64,000 nt of DNA from Fertoeibacter niger (GCF_009380135.2 NZ_WHUT02000012.1:61291-125290), one strand, 5' to 3'; positions 28,227-37,738 are shown, numbered from the stretch's first letter. The notes: generated from the letters alone by a model not told the origin. A program made the numbers and translations.

Positions 28227-28876
28227 AGGGCGCAATAACTCCGGCGGCGGCGGCCGAGATGATCCCCGACGGGGCCAGCCTGATGATCGGCGGCTTCATG
28301 GCGGTGGGCACGCCGGAACGGATGATCGACGCGCTGGTGGCGCGGGGCGCGCGCGGGCTGACCGTGATCGCCAACGACACCGCGATGCCCGGCAAGGGCA
28401 TCGGCAAGCTGATCACGGCGGGTGCGGTGGCGCGGGTCATCACCAGCCATATCGGCCTCAATCCCGAAACGCAGGCCAAGATGATCGCAGGCGAGATCGA
28501 GGTTGAACTGGTGCCGCAAGGCACGCTGGTGGAACGCATCCGCGCCGGTGGCATGGGGCTTGGCGGCGTGCTGACGCCGACCGGGCTTGGCACCGAGGTG
28601 GAAGACGGCAAGCCGGTGATCGAGGTCGAGGGCAAGCGGTTTCTGCTGGAAACCCCGCTGAAGGCCGACTTTGCCCTGCTCGCGGCCTGGCAGGCCGATT
28701 ACGTCGGCAACCTGTGCTACATGCTGACCGCGCATAATTTCAATCCGGTGATGGCGCTGGCCGGCCGGACGGTGATCGCCGAGGCCAGCAGCATCGTGCC
28801 GGTGGGTGTGATCCCGCCGGATGCGGTGAAAACGCCGGGTGTTCTGGTCGATCACCTGCTGATCCGTGCAAGCTGA
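28223..28876 (+). CDS. atoD: 3-oxoacid/acyl CoA-transferase subunit A
   Basis: A 217-residue alpha subunit of a class I CoA-transferase, with AAEMIPDGASLMIGGFMAVGTPERMIDAL, SHIGLNPETQAKMIAGEIEVELVPQGTLVERIRAGG and FLLETPLKADFALLAAW. With subunit B it moves CoA between acetate, acetoacetate and butyrate-type acids. The start overlaps the ackA stop (ATGA). The AtoD name reflects the best family match; succinyl-CoA transferase activity (ScoA) is an alternative. Confidence 0.9.
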   Translation: MKGAITPAAAAEMIPDGASLMIGGFMAVGTPERMIDALVARGARGLTVIANDTAMPGKGIGKLITAGAVARVITSHIGLNPETQAKMIAGEIEVELVPQGTLVERIRAGGMGLGGVLTPTGLGTEVEDGKPVIEVEGKRFLLETPLKADFALLAAWQADYVGNLCYMLTAHNFNPVMALAGRTVIAEASSIVPVGVIPPDAVKTPGVLVDHLLIRAS

Positions 28877-28886
28877 GGGGGCGATG

Positions 28887-29540
28887 ATGGATGCCAAGGA
28901 TCTGATCGCCCGCCGCGTGGCACAGGAAATCAAGCCGGGGATGCTGGTCAACCTCGGGATCGGGCTGCCCTCGCTGGTGGCGGGGTTCGTGCCTGCCAGT
29001 CTGGGCGTGTTCTTTCAGGCCGAGAATGGCGTGATCGGTCTGGGCGCGCGCCCGACCGAAGGTATGGAAGACCCGCATCTGACGGATGCGGGCGGCGGGT
29101 TTGTATCGGCCGTGCCGGGGGCCGCCAGCATCGACAGTGCGATGAGCTTTGGCCTGATCCGGGGCGGGCATCTGGACATGACGGTTCTGGGCGGGCTTCA
29201 GGTGGATGAGGCCGGGCATCTGGCCAACTGGAAAGTGCCGGGCAAGATGGTGCCGGGCATGGGCGGCGCGATGGATCTGGTCACCGGGGCCGCCCGCGTC
29301 ATCGTCGCCATGCAGCACACCGCGCGGGGGGCATCCAAGATCGTGCCGCGCTGCACGCTGCCGCTGACCGCGCGGCGCCGCGTCGATCTGATTGTCACCG
29401 ATCTGGCGGTGATCGAACCCACCGAAGCCGGCCTTGTGCTGCGCGAACGGGCGCCCGGCGTCAGCGTCGAGGCGATCCTGGTGGCAACCGAAGCGAACTT
29501 GATTCTGCCCGGCGACATTCCCGAAATGACCCTGGTCTGA
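28887..29540 (+). CDS. atoA: 3-oxoacid/acyl CoA-transferase subunit B
   Basis: A 217-residue beta subunit. The catalytic glutamate sits in FFQAENGVIGLG, and GGLQVDEAGHLANWKVPGKMVPGMGGAMDLV is the family hallmark. ATG 28887 is preferred to the adjacent ATG 28884 because it places GAGGGG at 6 nt; the open frame from 28866 overlaps subunit A. It works with the upstream subunit to activate short-chain acids to CoA esters. Confidence 0.9.
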   Translation: MDAKDLIARRVAQEIKPGMLVNLGIGLPSLVAGFVPASLGVFFQAENGVIGLGARPTEGMEDPHLTDAGGGFVSAVPGAASIDSAMSFGLIRGGHLDMTVLGGLQVDEAGHLANWKVPGKMVPGMGGAMDLVTGAARVIVAMQHTARGASKIVPRCTLPLTARRRVDLIVTDLAVIEPTEAGLVLRERAPGVSVEAILVATEANLILPGDIPEMTLV

Positions 29541-29580
29541 AACTGATGATGGCGGCGCAAGCCCCCGAAGGGAGATGACA

Positions 29581-30441
29581 ATGACCGACCTGCGCAACAT
29601 AGGCGTGATCGGCGCCGGAACGATGGGCAATGGCATCGCGCAGACCTGCGCGCTGGCCGGGTTTCCGGTGGTGCTGCAAGACCTGTCCGACGCGGCCCTG
29701 GACCGCGCGCGCAAGACGATGGAGGGCAGCCTGGCCCGTCTTGTGAAAAAGGCCACCCTGACCGAGGCGCAGGCGGCTGACACGCTGGCCCGGATTACGA
29801 TGACCACCACGCTCGACCTGATGGCCGACCGCGACATCGTGATAGAGGCGATCGTGGAAAAGCTGGAGGTGAAGGCGGCGATCCTGGGCAAGCTGGATGC
29901 GATCTGCCGGGCTGATGCTGTGCTGGCCTCCAACACCTCGTCAATCTCGCTGACGCAGCTTGCCGCCGCCTCGGCCCATCCCGGGCGGGTGATCGGGATG
30001 CACTTTTTCAACCCGGTCCCGGTGATGCAACTGGTTGAAATCATTCGCGCCCTGCAAACCACCGATGCCGTGGCCGAAGCGGTGACTGCGCTGACCCATG
30101 CCATTGGCAAGACGCCGCGCGTGTCGAAAGACAGCTACGGGTTCATCGTCAACCGCCTGTTGGCCCCGCAGATCAACGAGGCGATCAATTGCGTTTACGA
30201 AGGTCTGGCCACGCCCGAAGACATCGACAGCATGATGAAACTGGGGGCCAACCACCCGATGGGGCCTCTGGCGCTGGGCGATCTGATCGGGCTGGATGTT
30301 GTGCTCAACATCATGGAAACGCTTTATGACGGGTTCGACGATCCGAAATACCGCCCCAGCCCCCTGTTGAAGCAGATGGTCAGCGCGGGCTATCTGGGGC
30401 GCAAGGCGGGCAAGGGATTTGCAGAGTATCCCGCAGCCTGA
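29581..30441 (+). CDS. hbd: 3-hydroxybutyryl-CoA dehydrogenase
   Basis: A 286-residue protein with the Rossmann motif GVIGAGTMGNGIAQTCALAGF, the active-site HFFNPVPVMQLVEII, and the C-terminal YGFIVNRLLAPQINEA...MKLGANHPMGPLALGDLIGLD. It interconverts acetoacetyl-CoA and (S)-3-hydroxybutyryl-CoA with NAD(P). GGGAG lies 6 nt upstream of ATG 29581. With the CoA-transferase, MaoC domain and enoyl reductase it completes a four-carbon reductive or oxidative cycle. Confidence 0.93.
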   Translation: MTDLRNIGVIGAGTMGNGIAQTCALAGFPVVLQDLSDAALDRARKTMEGSLARLVKKATLTEAQAADTLARITMTTTLDLMADRDIVIEAIVEKLEVKAAILGKLDAICRADAVLASNTSSISLTQLAAASAHPGRVIGMHFFNPVPVMQLVEIIRALQTTDAVAEAVTALTHAIGKTPRVSKDSYGFIVNRLLAPQINEAINCVYEGLATPEDIDSMMKLGANHPMGPLALGDLIGLDVVLNIMETLYDGFDDPKYRPSPLLKQMVSAGYLGRKAGKGFAEYPAA

Positions 30442-30465
30442 AACAGGGCGGGGGTGCGGGCAGCG

Positions 30466-31311
30466 ATGGCAACGTTCAGGGCCGAAGACGGAACGCGGTT
30501 GGCCTACCGCGACGACGGTTCGGGACTGCCGCTGCTGGCGCTGGCCGGACTGACCCGGGACGGGCGTGATTTCGACTATCTGGCGCGGCATCTGGGGCGC
30601 GATGTCCGCCTGATCCGGCTGGACAGTCGCGGGCGGGGCGGCTCGGACTGGGCAGCAGCCGAGACTTACACCGTGGCGCAGGAAACCCGTGACGCGCTGG
30701 CGCTGCTGGATCATCTGGGGATCGGCCGGGCGGCGGTGGTCGGATCGTCGCGGGGCGGTTTGCTGGGCATGGTGATTGCGGCGACCCAGAAGACGCGCCT
30801 TCTGGGGCTGTGCCTGAACGACGTGGGGCCGGTGCTGGAACGCGGCGGGCTGACGCGGATCGGGCTTTATGTGGGGGTCGCCCCCACCGTCGCGACCCTG
30901 CAGGAGGTTGCCGACCGGATGCCGGCGGCCATGCCGGGGTTCCAGCGTGTGCCCGACACCCGCTGGCAAGAGGAAACGGTGCGGCACTATGTGCAGCTTT
31001 CGGGCGGGGTGGGACTGACCTATGACCCGGCGCTGCGGATCGGCCTTGATGCTGCGCTGGCCGGGCCGCTGCCGCCGGCGTGGCCGCTGTTTGAGGCCTG
31101 CGCCGGGCTGCCGCTGGCGCTGATCCGCGGTGCCAATTCTGACGTGATCAGCCGCGAGACCGCCGCCGAGATGCACCGCCTGCGTCCTGACATGGTTTTT
31201 GCCGAGGCCGCTGACAGGGGTCACGTTCCGTTTCTGGACGAACCTGCATCGGTGGCCTGCATCCATCACTGGCTGCGTCTTGTCCGCGACGCCCCGCCGG
31301 TTGCGGGATGA
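30466..31311 (+). CDS. Alpha/beta hydrolase
   Basis: A 281-residue alpha/beta hydrolase. It has the nucleophile elbow GSSRGGL (Ser), the oxyanion-hole area LAGLTRDGRDF, RLDSRGRGGSDW, a late acidic residue near LIRGANSDVIS, and the catalytic His in DRGHVPFLDEP. It resembles 3-oxoadipate enol-lactonase-like or esterase proteins. It lies 24 bp after the dehydrogenase and probably ends the operon. The substrate is unknown; hydrolysis of a short acyl or hydroxyacyl ester would fit. Confidence 0.83.
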   Translation: MATFRAEDGTRLAYRDDGSGLPLLALAGLTRDGRDFDYLARHLGRDVRLIRLDSRGRGGSDWAAAETYTVAQETRDALALLDHLGIGRAAVVGSSRGGLLGMVIAATQKTRLLGLCLNDVGPVLERGGLTRIGLYVGVAPTVATLQEVADRMPAAMPGFQRVPDTRWQEETVRHYVQLSGGVGLTYDPALRIGLDAALAGPLPPAWPLFEACAGLPLALIRGANSDVISRETAAEMHRLRPDMVFAEAADRGHVPFLDEPASVACIHHWLRLVRDAPPVAG

Positions 31312-31841
31312 TCTGACGGGCGACCGGGTGGTGGTGTTTCGCCGCACTGACCTTGGTGCGCAAGTTGTCCGATGGTCAGGGCTTCGGCAACGGGGTTGTG
31401 CCAGTCAAGCGGTGTTGTGCTTGCGGGATGTGCCGCCGAAGCGCGGTCTTGCTCTTTGGGCAAGTGATCGGCTTCCCCGTTCGGCAGCCTTCGCCCCAGA
31501 TCGACCCGGCTGCATGAACCGGTCCGTTGTCAGCGCCGTGGCTGCCAACATGATGCGGGTTCAATGCAAGTCCGGTGTGCCCATCTCATTGGCACGCTGA
31601 ATACGATCGGCATCAGTCCTGGGCGCGGCATCACCGGAACCGCGCCCCGCGGGGTGTTCGAAGGCCCGCGATCAGACGGGTATCGACGGCCAATCAATAG
31701 GTCAGCGGCATCGGGGCGATGCGACTGTGCATGACGCATCGCCTGCGGGGAACGGGCATGGCCTGGCACCGGTTCAAAGCGGCTGTCCCGGCGTCGGGAT
31801 CATCGCCGCCATGCGACCAGATGGGAATTGCCTGGCGATCA
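31312..31841 (+). other. Gene-free stretch before the FNR-controlled cluster
   Basis: About 530 bp with no supported gene. Short frames on both strands have mixed codon use and no recognisable product. It may include remnants of an older gene, but none was identified. Confidence 0.45.
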
Positions 31842-31882
31842 TTGATCCAAATCAATCAAACAAAGCCGAAAGCGACTATACT
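31842..31882 (+). promoter_or_regulatory. FNR/FnrL box with class II promoter
   Basis: TTGAT-CCAA-ATCAA at 31842-31855 is a perfect FNR consensus palindrome. A -10 element TATACT occupies 31877-31882. This puts the predicted transcription start near 31889 and centres the box at about -41, the classical activation geometry. It should turn on the downstream HTH, UspA, SDR and P-type ATPase genes when oxygen is low. Confidence 0.85.
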
Positions 31883-31900
31883 TCACCACACGTCAAACGG

Positions 31901-32170
31901 GTGGAGGCCACGCCGCAGGATCACTATCAGACCGTGCAGGACGTCGTTGGCAGACTTGAAGTGGCCGAGGCCACGGTGCGGCGGCAGATCAAGACAGGCG
32001 CGCTGCGCGCCATCGACATCGGGAAGGGCTGGCGCGTTTCGGACACCGATTTTTCGAGGTTTCTGACTGCTCGTGGAGCGGCGCCGAGAGGTAGTGCCAC
32101 CGAAGCTTCCGCTCCTCTGGCCTCGCCGGCAGGGTCACAAGTTCCAGATCGCAGTTCGAAGATACCCTGA
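31901..32170 (+). CDS. Small helix-turn-helix (excisionase-like) protein
   Basis: The frame encodes one MerR/excisionase-type helix-turn-helix domain (YQTVQDVVGRLEVAEATVRRQ, then IDIGKGWRVSDTDFSRFL) and a Ser/Ala/Pro tail. It is open from 31727, but the FNR promoter predicts transcription starting near 31889, so upstream starts are excluded. GTG 31901 is the first usable codon, with a nearly leaderless start; GTG 31934 would cut the domain. As the first gene behind the FNR box it could be a DNA-binding regulator of the low-oxygen response, by inference. Confidence 0.6.
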   Translation: MEATPQDHYQTVQDVVGRLEVAEATVRRQIKTGALRAIDIGKGWRVSDTDFSRFLTARGAAPRGSATEASAPLASPAGSQVPDRSSKIP

Positions 32171-32328
32171 ACACAAAGGAAAACGCGGGCTTTGAACCGG
32201 CCTGCAGATGAAGGCCGCAGGATTGGCGCTTGTGAACCGTGTTGGTGCCAGACTGCCCGCAGCCGTGCGGCGAGGCATGGAATGACGATGAGAACCTGTC
32301 ACGTTGATTGAATGGGAAAGGCAAACAG

Positions 32329-32742
32329 ATGAAACACATCCTGTGCTGTGTAGATGGGTCCGAGCACGCAGATATCGCCTTGCGTGCAGCGATCCAGCTT
32401 TCGGCAAAGCTTTCTGCTGATCTCTCGCTTCTGGTGGTGAATGTCTCCTTTGGTCGGTCCCCGCGTGGGCCGCAGGCCCTGATCTGGACCAACGACGAGG
32501 CGCAGGCCATACTTGACAAGGCCTGCGATGTGGTCGCGAGGAACGGGCAGAAACCGGCCCTGGCCGGGATCACGGTGGCGCGCGAGGCATCAACCGGGAT
32601 CATCGACCACGCGCTTGAACATGACATTGATGCCATCGTCATTGGCACTGGTGACAAGCGCGGGATGTCGCGGCTGTTTCTGGGCTCTGTCGCCATGGAT
32701 GTGGCCAATCGGGCGCCTTGCACCGTCATCGTCGCGCGCTGA
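32329..32742 (+). CDS. Universal stress protein (UspA family)
   Basis: A 137-residue single Usp domain: MKHILCCVDGSEHADIAL at the N-terminus and the ATP-binding Gly motif in VIGTGDKRGMSRLFLGSVAMDVANRAPCTVIV. Family members bind ATP and support survival under low oxygen or starvation. ATG 32329 has GGGAAAGG upstream. It lies about 160 bp after the HTH gene, with no clear separate promoter, and FNR control through read-through is likely. Confidence 0.9.
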   Translation: MKHILCCVDGSEHADIALRAAIQLSAKLSADLSLLVVNVSFGRSPRGPQALIWTNDEAQAILDKACDVVARNGQKPALAGITVAREASTGIIDHALEHDIDAIVIGTGDKRGMSRLFLGSVAMDVANRAPCTVIVAR

Positions 32743-32842
32743 TCCCGTCGTTCGGTCAGCACGGGCGTGATCTTCATGCTTTCAAGGCAGGGTGCGGGGC
32801 CGCGCCCTGGCAAGTCAATCCAACTCAGGAAAGGACAAGACC

Positions 32843-33613
32843 ATGAACCGTCTTGACACAAAAACCGCCATCGTGACCGGGGGTGCCGTGGGCATTGGCC
32901 GCGCCTGTGTCATCCGCATGGCGGAGGAAGGCGCAAAGGTCGCCATCCTTGACCTGCTGGAGGCCGAGGGCATGGCGCTGGCCGCCGAATTGGTGGCAAA
33001 GGGCCATGAGGCAGCCTTCTGGCCGGTTGATGTGGCTGACGAGGCCGCGGTGAAGGCTGCCATCGACGCTGCAGCCGCCCGGTTTGGAAGCCTCGATGTG
33101 CTGGTGAACAACGCGGGCATTTCCGGCAGCCCCAAACCCACCGATCAGGTGTCCGAGGCGGAATGGGACCGGGTTCAGGCGGTGAACGTTAAGGGCGTTT
33201 TCTTTGGCACCAAACACGCCATTCCGCATCTGCGCGCAGCCGGCAAAGGCTCGATCATCAACCTGTCGTCCATTGCCGGGCTGATCGGGGTTGGCGGCAT
33301 CGCGCCCTATCATGCCTCCAAGGGCGCGGTGCGGTTGATGACCAAGAACGACGCGATCACCTATGCGGCGGAAAAGATCCGGGTGAACTCGATCCACCCC
33401 GCCTATATCTGGACCCCGATGGTGGAAAACCACCTGCGCGCCACCGCCCCTGATCTGGAGGCGGCAAAGGCGGCGGCGGGGGCCGCGCATCCGATCGGCA
33501 CCATGGGCGAGCCTGACGACATTGCCTGGGCGGTGGTCTGGCTGGCCTCGGACGAGGCGAAGTTCGTGACCGGCACCGAGATCGTCATCGACGGCGGCTA
33601 CACGGCGCGATGA
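32843..33613 (+). CDS. Short-chain dehydrogenase/reductase
   Basis: A 256-residue classical SDR with cofactor motif VTGGAVGIGRA, NNAG, catalytic Ser in INLSSIAGL, and YHASK. The C-terminal IVIDGGYTAR is typical of glucose/cyclohexanol/3-oxoacyl reductase-type SDRs; the substrate is unknown. AGGAAAGGACAAGACC precedes the start. Its stop overlaps the P-type ATPase start (ATGATG). Position after UspA suggests redox balancing under oxygen limitation, by inference. Confidence 0.87.
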   Translation: MNRLDTKTAIVTGGAVGIGRACVIRMAEEGAKVAILDLLEAEGMALAAELVAKGHEAAFWPVDVADEAAVKAAIDAAAARFGSLDVLVNNAGISGSPKPTDQVSEAEWDRVQAVNVKGVFFGTKHAIPHLRAAGKGSIINLSSIAGLIGVGGIAPYHASKGAVRLMTKNDAITYAAEKIRVNSIHPAYIWTPMVENHLRATAPDLEAAKAAAGAAHPIGTMGEPDDIAWAVVWLASDEAKFVTGTEIVIDGGYTAR

Positions 33614-36215
33614 TGCACCTGACCCAGCCGCACGCCAGCCCCGCCGCCGATTGCCTTGCCGGTCTTGCCGCAACGCCTGATGGCCTGACCGCGCCAGAGG
33701 CCGCACGGCGGCTGGCCGAACATGGGCCAAACCGCCTGCCGGACGTGCGGTCGCGCGGGCCGGTGGCACGTTTTCTGCGGCAGTTCCACAATGTGCTGAT
33801 CTATGTGCTGATCGTTGCGGCCGTGGTGACGGGCGCCCTGCAGCACTGGTTGGATACCGGGGTGATCCTGGCCGTGGTGCTGGCGAACGCGATCATCGGC
33901 TTCGTCCAGGAGGGCAAGGCCGAGGCGGCAATGGCGGCAATCCGGGGCATGCTGGCGCCGAAAGCCGCCGTGTTGCGCGACGGGCAGCGGTTAACGGTGG
34001 ACGGGGCCGACCTTGTGCCCGGCGACATCGTTCTGTTGGAGGCGGGTGACAAGGTGCCCGCCGACCTGCGGGTGATCGAGGGGCGGGGGCTTGCCGCGCA
34101 AGAGGCGATCCTGACCGGCGAGTCGGTGCCCGTGGAAAAGGGCCAGCCCCCGGTCGCCGCTGATGCCGCCCTTGGCGACCGCCGGTCGATGCTGTGGTCG
34201 GGCACGCTGGTCACCATCGGCACCGCGCGCGGGCTGGTGGTGGCGACGGGCGCGGGCACCGAGATCGGGCGCATCGGCGGGCTTCTGGCTGGGGTGGAAC
34301 AGTTGACCACGCCGCTGGTTGCGCAGATCGACCATTTCGCGCGCTGGCTGTCGTTCCTGATCCTGCTGGTGGCGGGGCTGCTCCTCGTCTACGGCTATTA
34401 CGTTGGCCACATGCCTTTTTCCGATCTTTTCATGGCTGTGGTCGGCGTCGCCGTGGCGGCAATCCCCGAAGGCCTGCCCGCCGTGATGACGATCACCCTG
34501 GCCATCGGTGTGCAGGCCATGGCTCGGCGCAACGCCATCGTCCGCCGCCTGCCTGCGATCGAGGCCATCGGTTCGGTCTCGGTGATCTGCACCGACAAGA
34601 CCGGCACCCTGACCCGCAACGAAATGGTGGTAGCTGCGACAGAGACGGCGCAAGGCGTCTTTGCCATCGATGGCGAGGGCTATGCGCCGACAGGTGCCAT
34701 CACCCGGCGGGTGATCTTGAACGGCTCGCCCGGGCGGCGGCGCTGTGCAATGACGCTGCCCTTCGCTGCAAGGATGGTGTCTGGATGGTCGAGGGCGACC
34801 CGATGGAGGGCGCGCTTCTGGCATTTGCGGGCAAGGTCGGCAGTGGCCCCACCGCGCGCCGTCTGGACGCGATCCCCTTCGACAGCCGTCACCGTTTCAT
34901 GGCCGTGCTGACCGAGGGGCCGCAGGGCCGCGTGACCCATGTAAAGGGCGCGCCGGAACGCGTGCTGCGGATGTGCGCGGGCATCGACATGCATCACTGG
35001 CATGACCGGGCCGAGGCGATGGCGCGGCGCGGTCTGCGTGTGCTGGCGCTGGCAGAGCGGCCAGAATCGGGCGACCAGATCGATACGGCCACGCTGGACC
35101 ACAGCCTGACCTTCCTTGGCCTCGTCGGCCTGATCGACCCGCCGCGCCCCGAGGCAATTGCCGCCGTGGCCGAATGCCGGGCGGCAGGCATCCGGGTGAA
35201 GATGATCACCGGCGACCATGCCGGAACCGCCGCCGCCATCGGCGCGCAGATCGGGCTGGCGAACCCCCACCGCGTGCTGACCGGGGCCGATCTGGACAAG
35301 CTGGACGACGCGCAACTGGCGCTGGAAGTGGCGGATGTCGATATCTTCGCCCGCACCAGCCCCGAGCACAAACTGCGCCTTGTGACCGCGCTGCAGGCGC
35401 ATGGCCTGTCGGTGGCGATGACCGGCGACGGGGTGAACGACGCGCCCGCGCTGAAACGCGCCGATGCGGGCATTGCGATGGGCCTGAAGGGGTCGGAAGC
35501 CGCCAAAGAGGCCGCCGATCTGGTGCTGGCCGACGACAACTTTGCCAGCATCGCCGCCGCCGTGCGCGAGGGCCGCACGGTCTATGACAACCTAAAGAAG
35601 GTGATCAGCTGGACCCTGCCGACCAATGCGGGCGAGTCGATGGTTGTGGTGCTTGCCCTGCTGGCAGGGTTGGCCCTGCCGGTGACGGCGGTGCAGATCC
35701 TGTGGATCAACCTGATCACCGGCATCACACTTGGCCTGGCGCTGGCGTTTGAGCCGACCGAGACCGGCACAATGGCCCGCCCGCCGCGTGCCCGCAATGC
35801 GCCGATCCTGTCGGGCGAACTGGTCTGGCATGTCGTGCTGGTCGCTACCCTGTTCATGGCAGCGGTCTTTGGCATCTTCACCTATGCCACGGGCAAAGGC
35901 TATCCGCTGGCTTTGGCGCAGACGATGGCGATGAACACGCTGGTGGTGCTGGAAATCTTCCACCTGTTCTTCATCCGCAACATCCACAGCACCTCGCTGA
36001 CATGGGCCGCAGCGCGCGGGACGAAGGTGGTCTGGAGCGTCGTCCTTGTCATCTCCGCCGCGCAATTCGCTGTCACCTACCTGCCGCCCTTGCAGGCGGT
36101 GCTGGGCACAAGGCCCGTTCCGCTGATGGACGGTGTGTTGATCGTGGCCATCGGCGCCGCCTTTTTCGCACTGATAGAAATCGAAAAGCAGATCCGGCTG
36201 GGGTTGAAATCATGA
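33610..36215 (+). pseudogene. P2-type cation-transporting ATPase with an internal frameshift
   Basis: The family reads cleanly in two frames. The first covers the A domain (LTGESVPVEKG), M4 (AIPEGLPAVMT), the phosphorylation site D329 in CTDKTGTLT and the segment ending GYAPTGAI near 34701. The second resumes at ERLARAAALCNDAALR (34719 on) and runs through KGAPERVL, MITGDH, TGDGVNDAPALKRADAG and the C-terminal helices to 36215. A one-base loss between 34702 and 34718 joins them into about 868 residues, normal for Ca2+/Mn2+-type (Pmr1/SERCA-like) pumps. Either the gene is broken or the sequence has an error there. The start overlaps the SDR stop. Confidence 0.88.
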
Positions 36216-36370
36216 TGCGACCACCAAAACGAAAGCCGCCTTCCCATGCCCTTCTCGCTGCTGCCGGACGCCGGCGAAACTGCCCGCAATGGTGCCGCCC
36301 CCCAAACACTTGCAACAGCACCGTCCACACAACGCCCCCGACTGTGCGGCGCGCGGCACTCCACGCCCGG

Positions 36371-36514
36371 CCGATCATGATCGTTCCGATCTGGATCATG
36401 AAACACCGCAACCTTGATCTGCCGCCCGAAAACCCGGGGGTGAGCTATCTGGTCGGGCAGGGTTTCACCGTCGTCATGATCTACTGGACCACCCCTATAT
36501 CTGATAAGCGCGAT
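36371..36514 (+). pseudogene. Probable PHA synthase (PhaC) remnant
   Basis: A 48-codon stretch with PIMIVPIWIMKH, then LDLPPENPGVSYLVGQGF and TVVMIYWTTP before DKRD. It resembles the PhaC region between the conserved tryptophan strand and the first catalytic-domain helix (pattern: xxIVPxWIMKxYILDLxPxNSxVxxLVxQGxTVxxISWxNP). No flanking PhaC sequence, start codon or lipase box is visible on either side, so only a fragment remains. The match is from memory of the family and is not a search result. The surrounding 36216-36630 holds nothing else supportable. Confidence 0.55.
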
Positions 36515-36630
36515 GGACCTTGCGGTGTTGGCCTTTCCGAACGCCGGATAACCGATGCCGCCGCGACGTGGCGGATCGCCGCGCCAGGGGCGCTTGTCGC
36601 GGGTAGGGGTCCACAGCCCTGCGGTCTGCG

Positions 36631-37737
36631 TCACCCGCGCGTGCGTCTGCGGTCGGGGTCATGGACCGGTATCTTGACCACAGATCCGAGATGGCCCGCG
36701 GCGGAGACAACTGTTCCCTCCGAAGCATGTGTTGTGTCGATCCGGCCCAAAGCGAGCATTTTCCCGCCCAGTGCTGGCGAAGGTATGGCCATGCTCACGA
36801 CTCCGGCAAGACTGCCTTTGACCGTGATCTCGGCCCCATCCAAACCATCGGCCCCTTCGGGAAAAACGATCGAGGCGACGGTTTTCTTTGCGCTGCCTTT
36901 TGATGCGGCAAGTGCTGTCCTTCCCTGAAACTCCGGCTTGGCCAAATCCACAGCCCAGCCCATACGGCATTCCCATGGCGTTGAGGTATGGTCATATTCC
37001 AGGCCACCCATGATAAGCCCTGCCTCGATCCGGGCCATCATGAGGGCCGCACCACCGACTGGTTTCAGGCCGTGTTTCTGCCCCGCTGTCGTCAGGGCTG
37101 TCCAAAGTTCCGGCGTTCTTGCAACGGGCAGGAGAAGCTCGTAGCCAAGCTCGCCCGTGAAGCCCAGGCGACTGATCTGCATGGAAATCCCGGCGATGGT
37201 CACGCCGGTGCGGAAATCATAGTAGGGCAGCGCCATGTTGGAGAGATCGTGCGCGGTGAGATCTTGCAGCAGGGCGCGCGACTTCGGCCCTTGCACCGAA
37301 ATCTGGGCATGATCGGCACGGCACTCCCGCACCAGCACGCCCGGACCGGCGGAGGCTGTCAGATCTTCACCCAGACGGGAATTTGCACCCATCACCATGA
37401 CGCGCTCGGGGCTGTGGTAGAACACCGTGCAATCGTCGATCATATGACCGTCCACGTCGACGACCACTCCGTAAGCCACCCGCCCCGGCTTCATCGCCGT
37501 CACATCGCGCGAAAAGACCCGGTTCACGCAATCGGCGGCCCCCGGCCCGGTCACGTCGTATTTCAGCAGCATCGAGAACTCGATTGCCGCCACATGGTTG
37601 CGGATGGCGTCATACTCGGCTTCGGGGTCGCCCCAAGTGACGGGAATGGCAAAGCCAAAGACATCCATCCATTCCACCACCCCATCACCATAAAGCGCGG
37701 CAAGCGGGGTGGGCATAAGGGTATCGGGATAGGTCAT
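36631..37737 (-). CDS. GcvT-like aminomethyltransferase/demethylase
   Basis: A 368-residue protein of the folate-dependent GcvT family. It includes SMLLKYDVTGPGAADCVNRVFSRDV, the folate-site stretch SRLGFTGELGYELLLP, and ARIEAGLIMGGLEYDHTSTPWECRMGWAVDL near the C-terminus. Such proteins transfer a one-carbon unit from a methylated substrate to tetrahydrofolate. ATG 37737 sits 8 nt after GGAGGA, which overlaps the end of the upstream flavoprotein gene. It would accept the methyl group or formaldehyde from the TMADH-like reaction, or demethylate a related amine. The substrate is unknown. Confidence 0.82.
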   Translation of the reverse strand: MTYPDTLMPTPLAALYGDGVVEWMDVFGFAIPVTWGDPEAEYDAIRNHVAAIEFSMLLKYDVTGPGAADCVNRVFSRDVTAMKPGRVAYGVVVDVDGHMIDDCTVFYHSPERVMVMGANSRLGEDLTASAGPGVLVRECRADHAQISVQGPKSRALLQDLTAHDLSNMALPYYDFRTGVTIAGISMQISRLGFTGELGYELLLPVARTPELWTALTTAGQKHGLKPVGGAALMMARIEAGLIMGGLEYDHTSTPWECRMGWAVDLAKPEFQGRTALAASKGSAKKTVASIVFPEGADGLDGAEITVKGSLAGVVSMAIPSPALGGKMLALGRIDTTHASEGTVVSAAGHLGSVVKIPVHDPDRRRTRG

Positions 37738-37738
37738 T

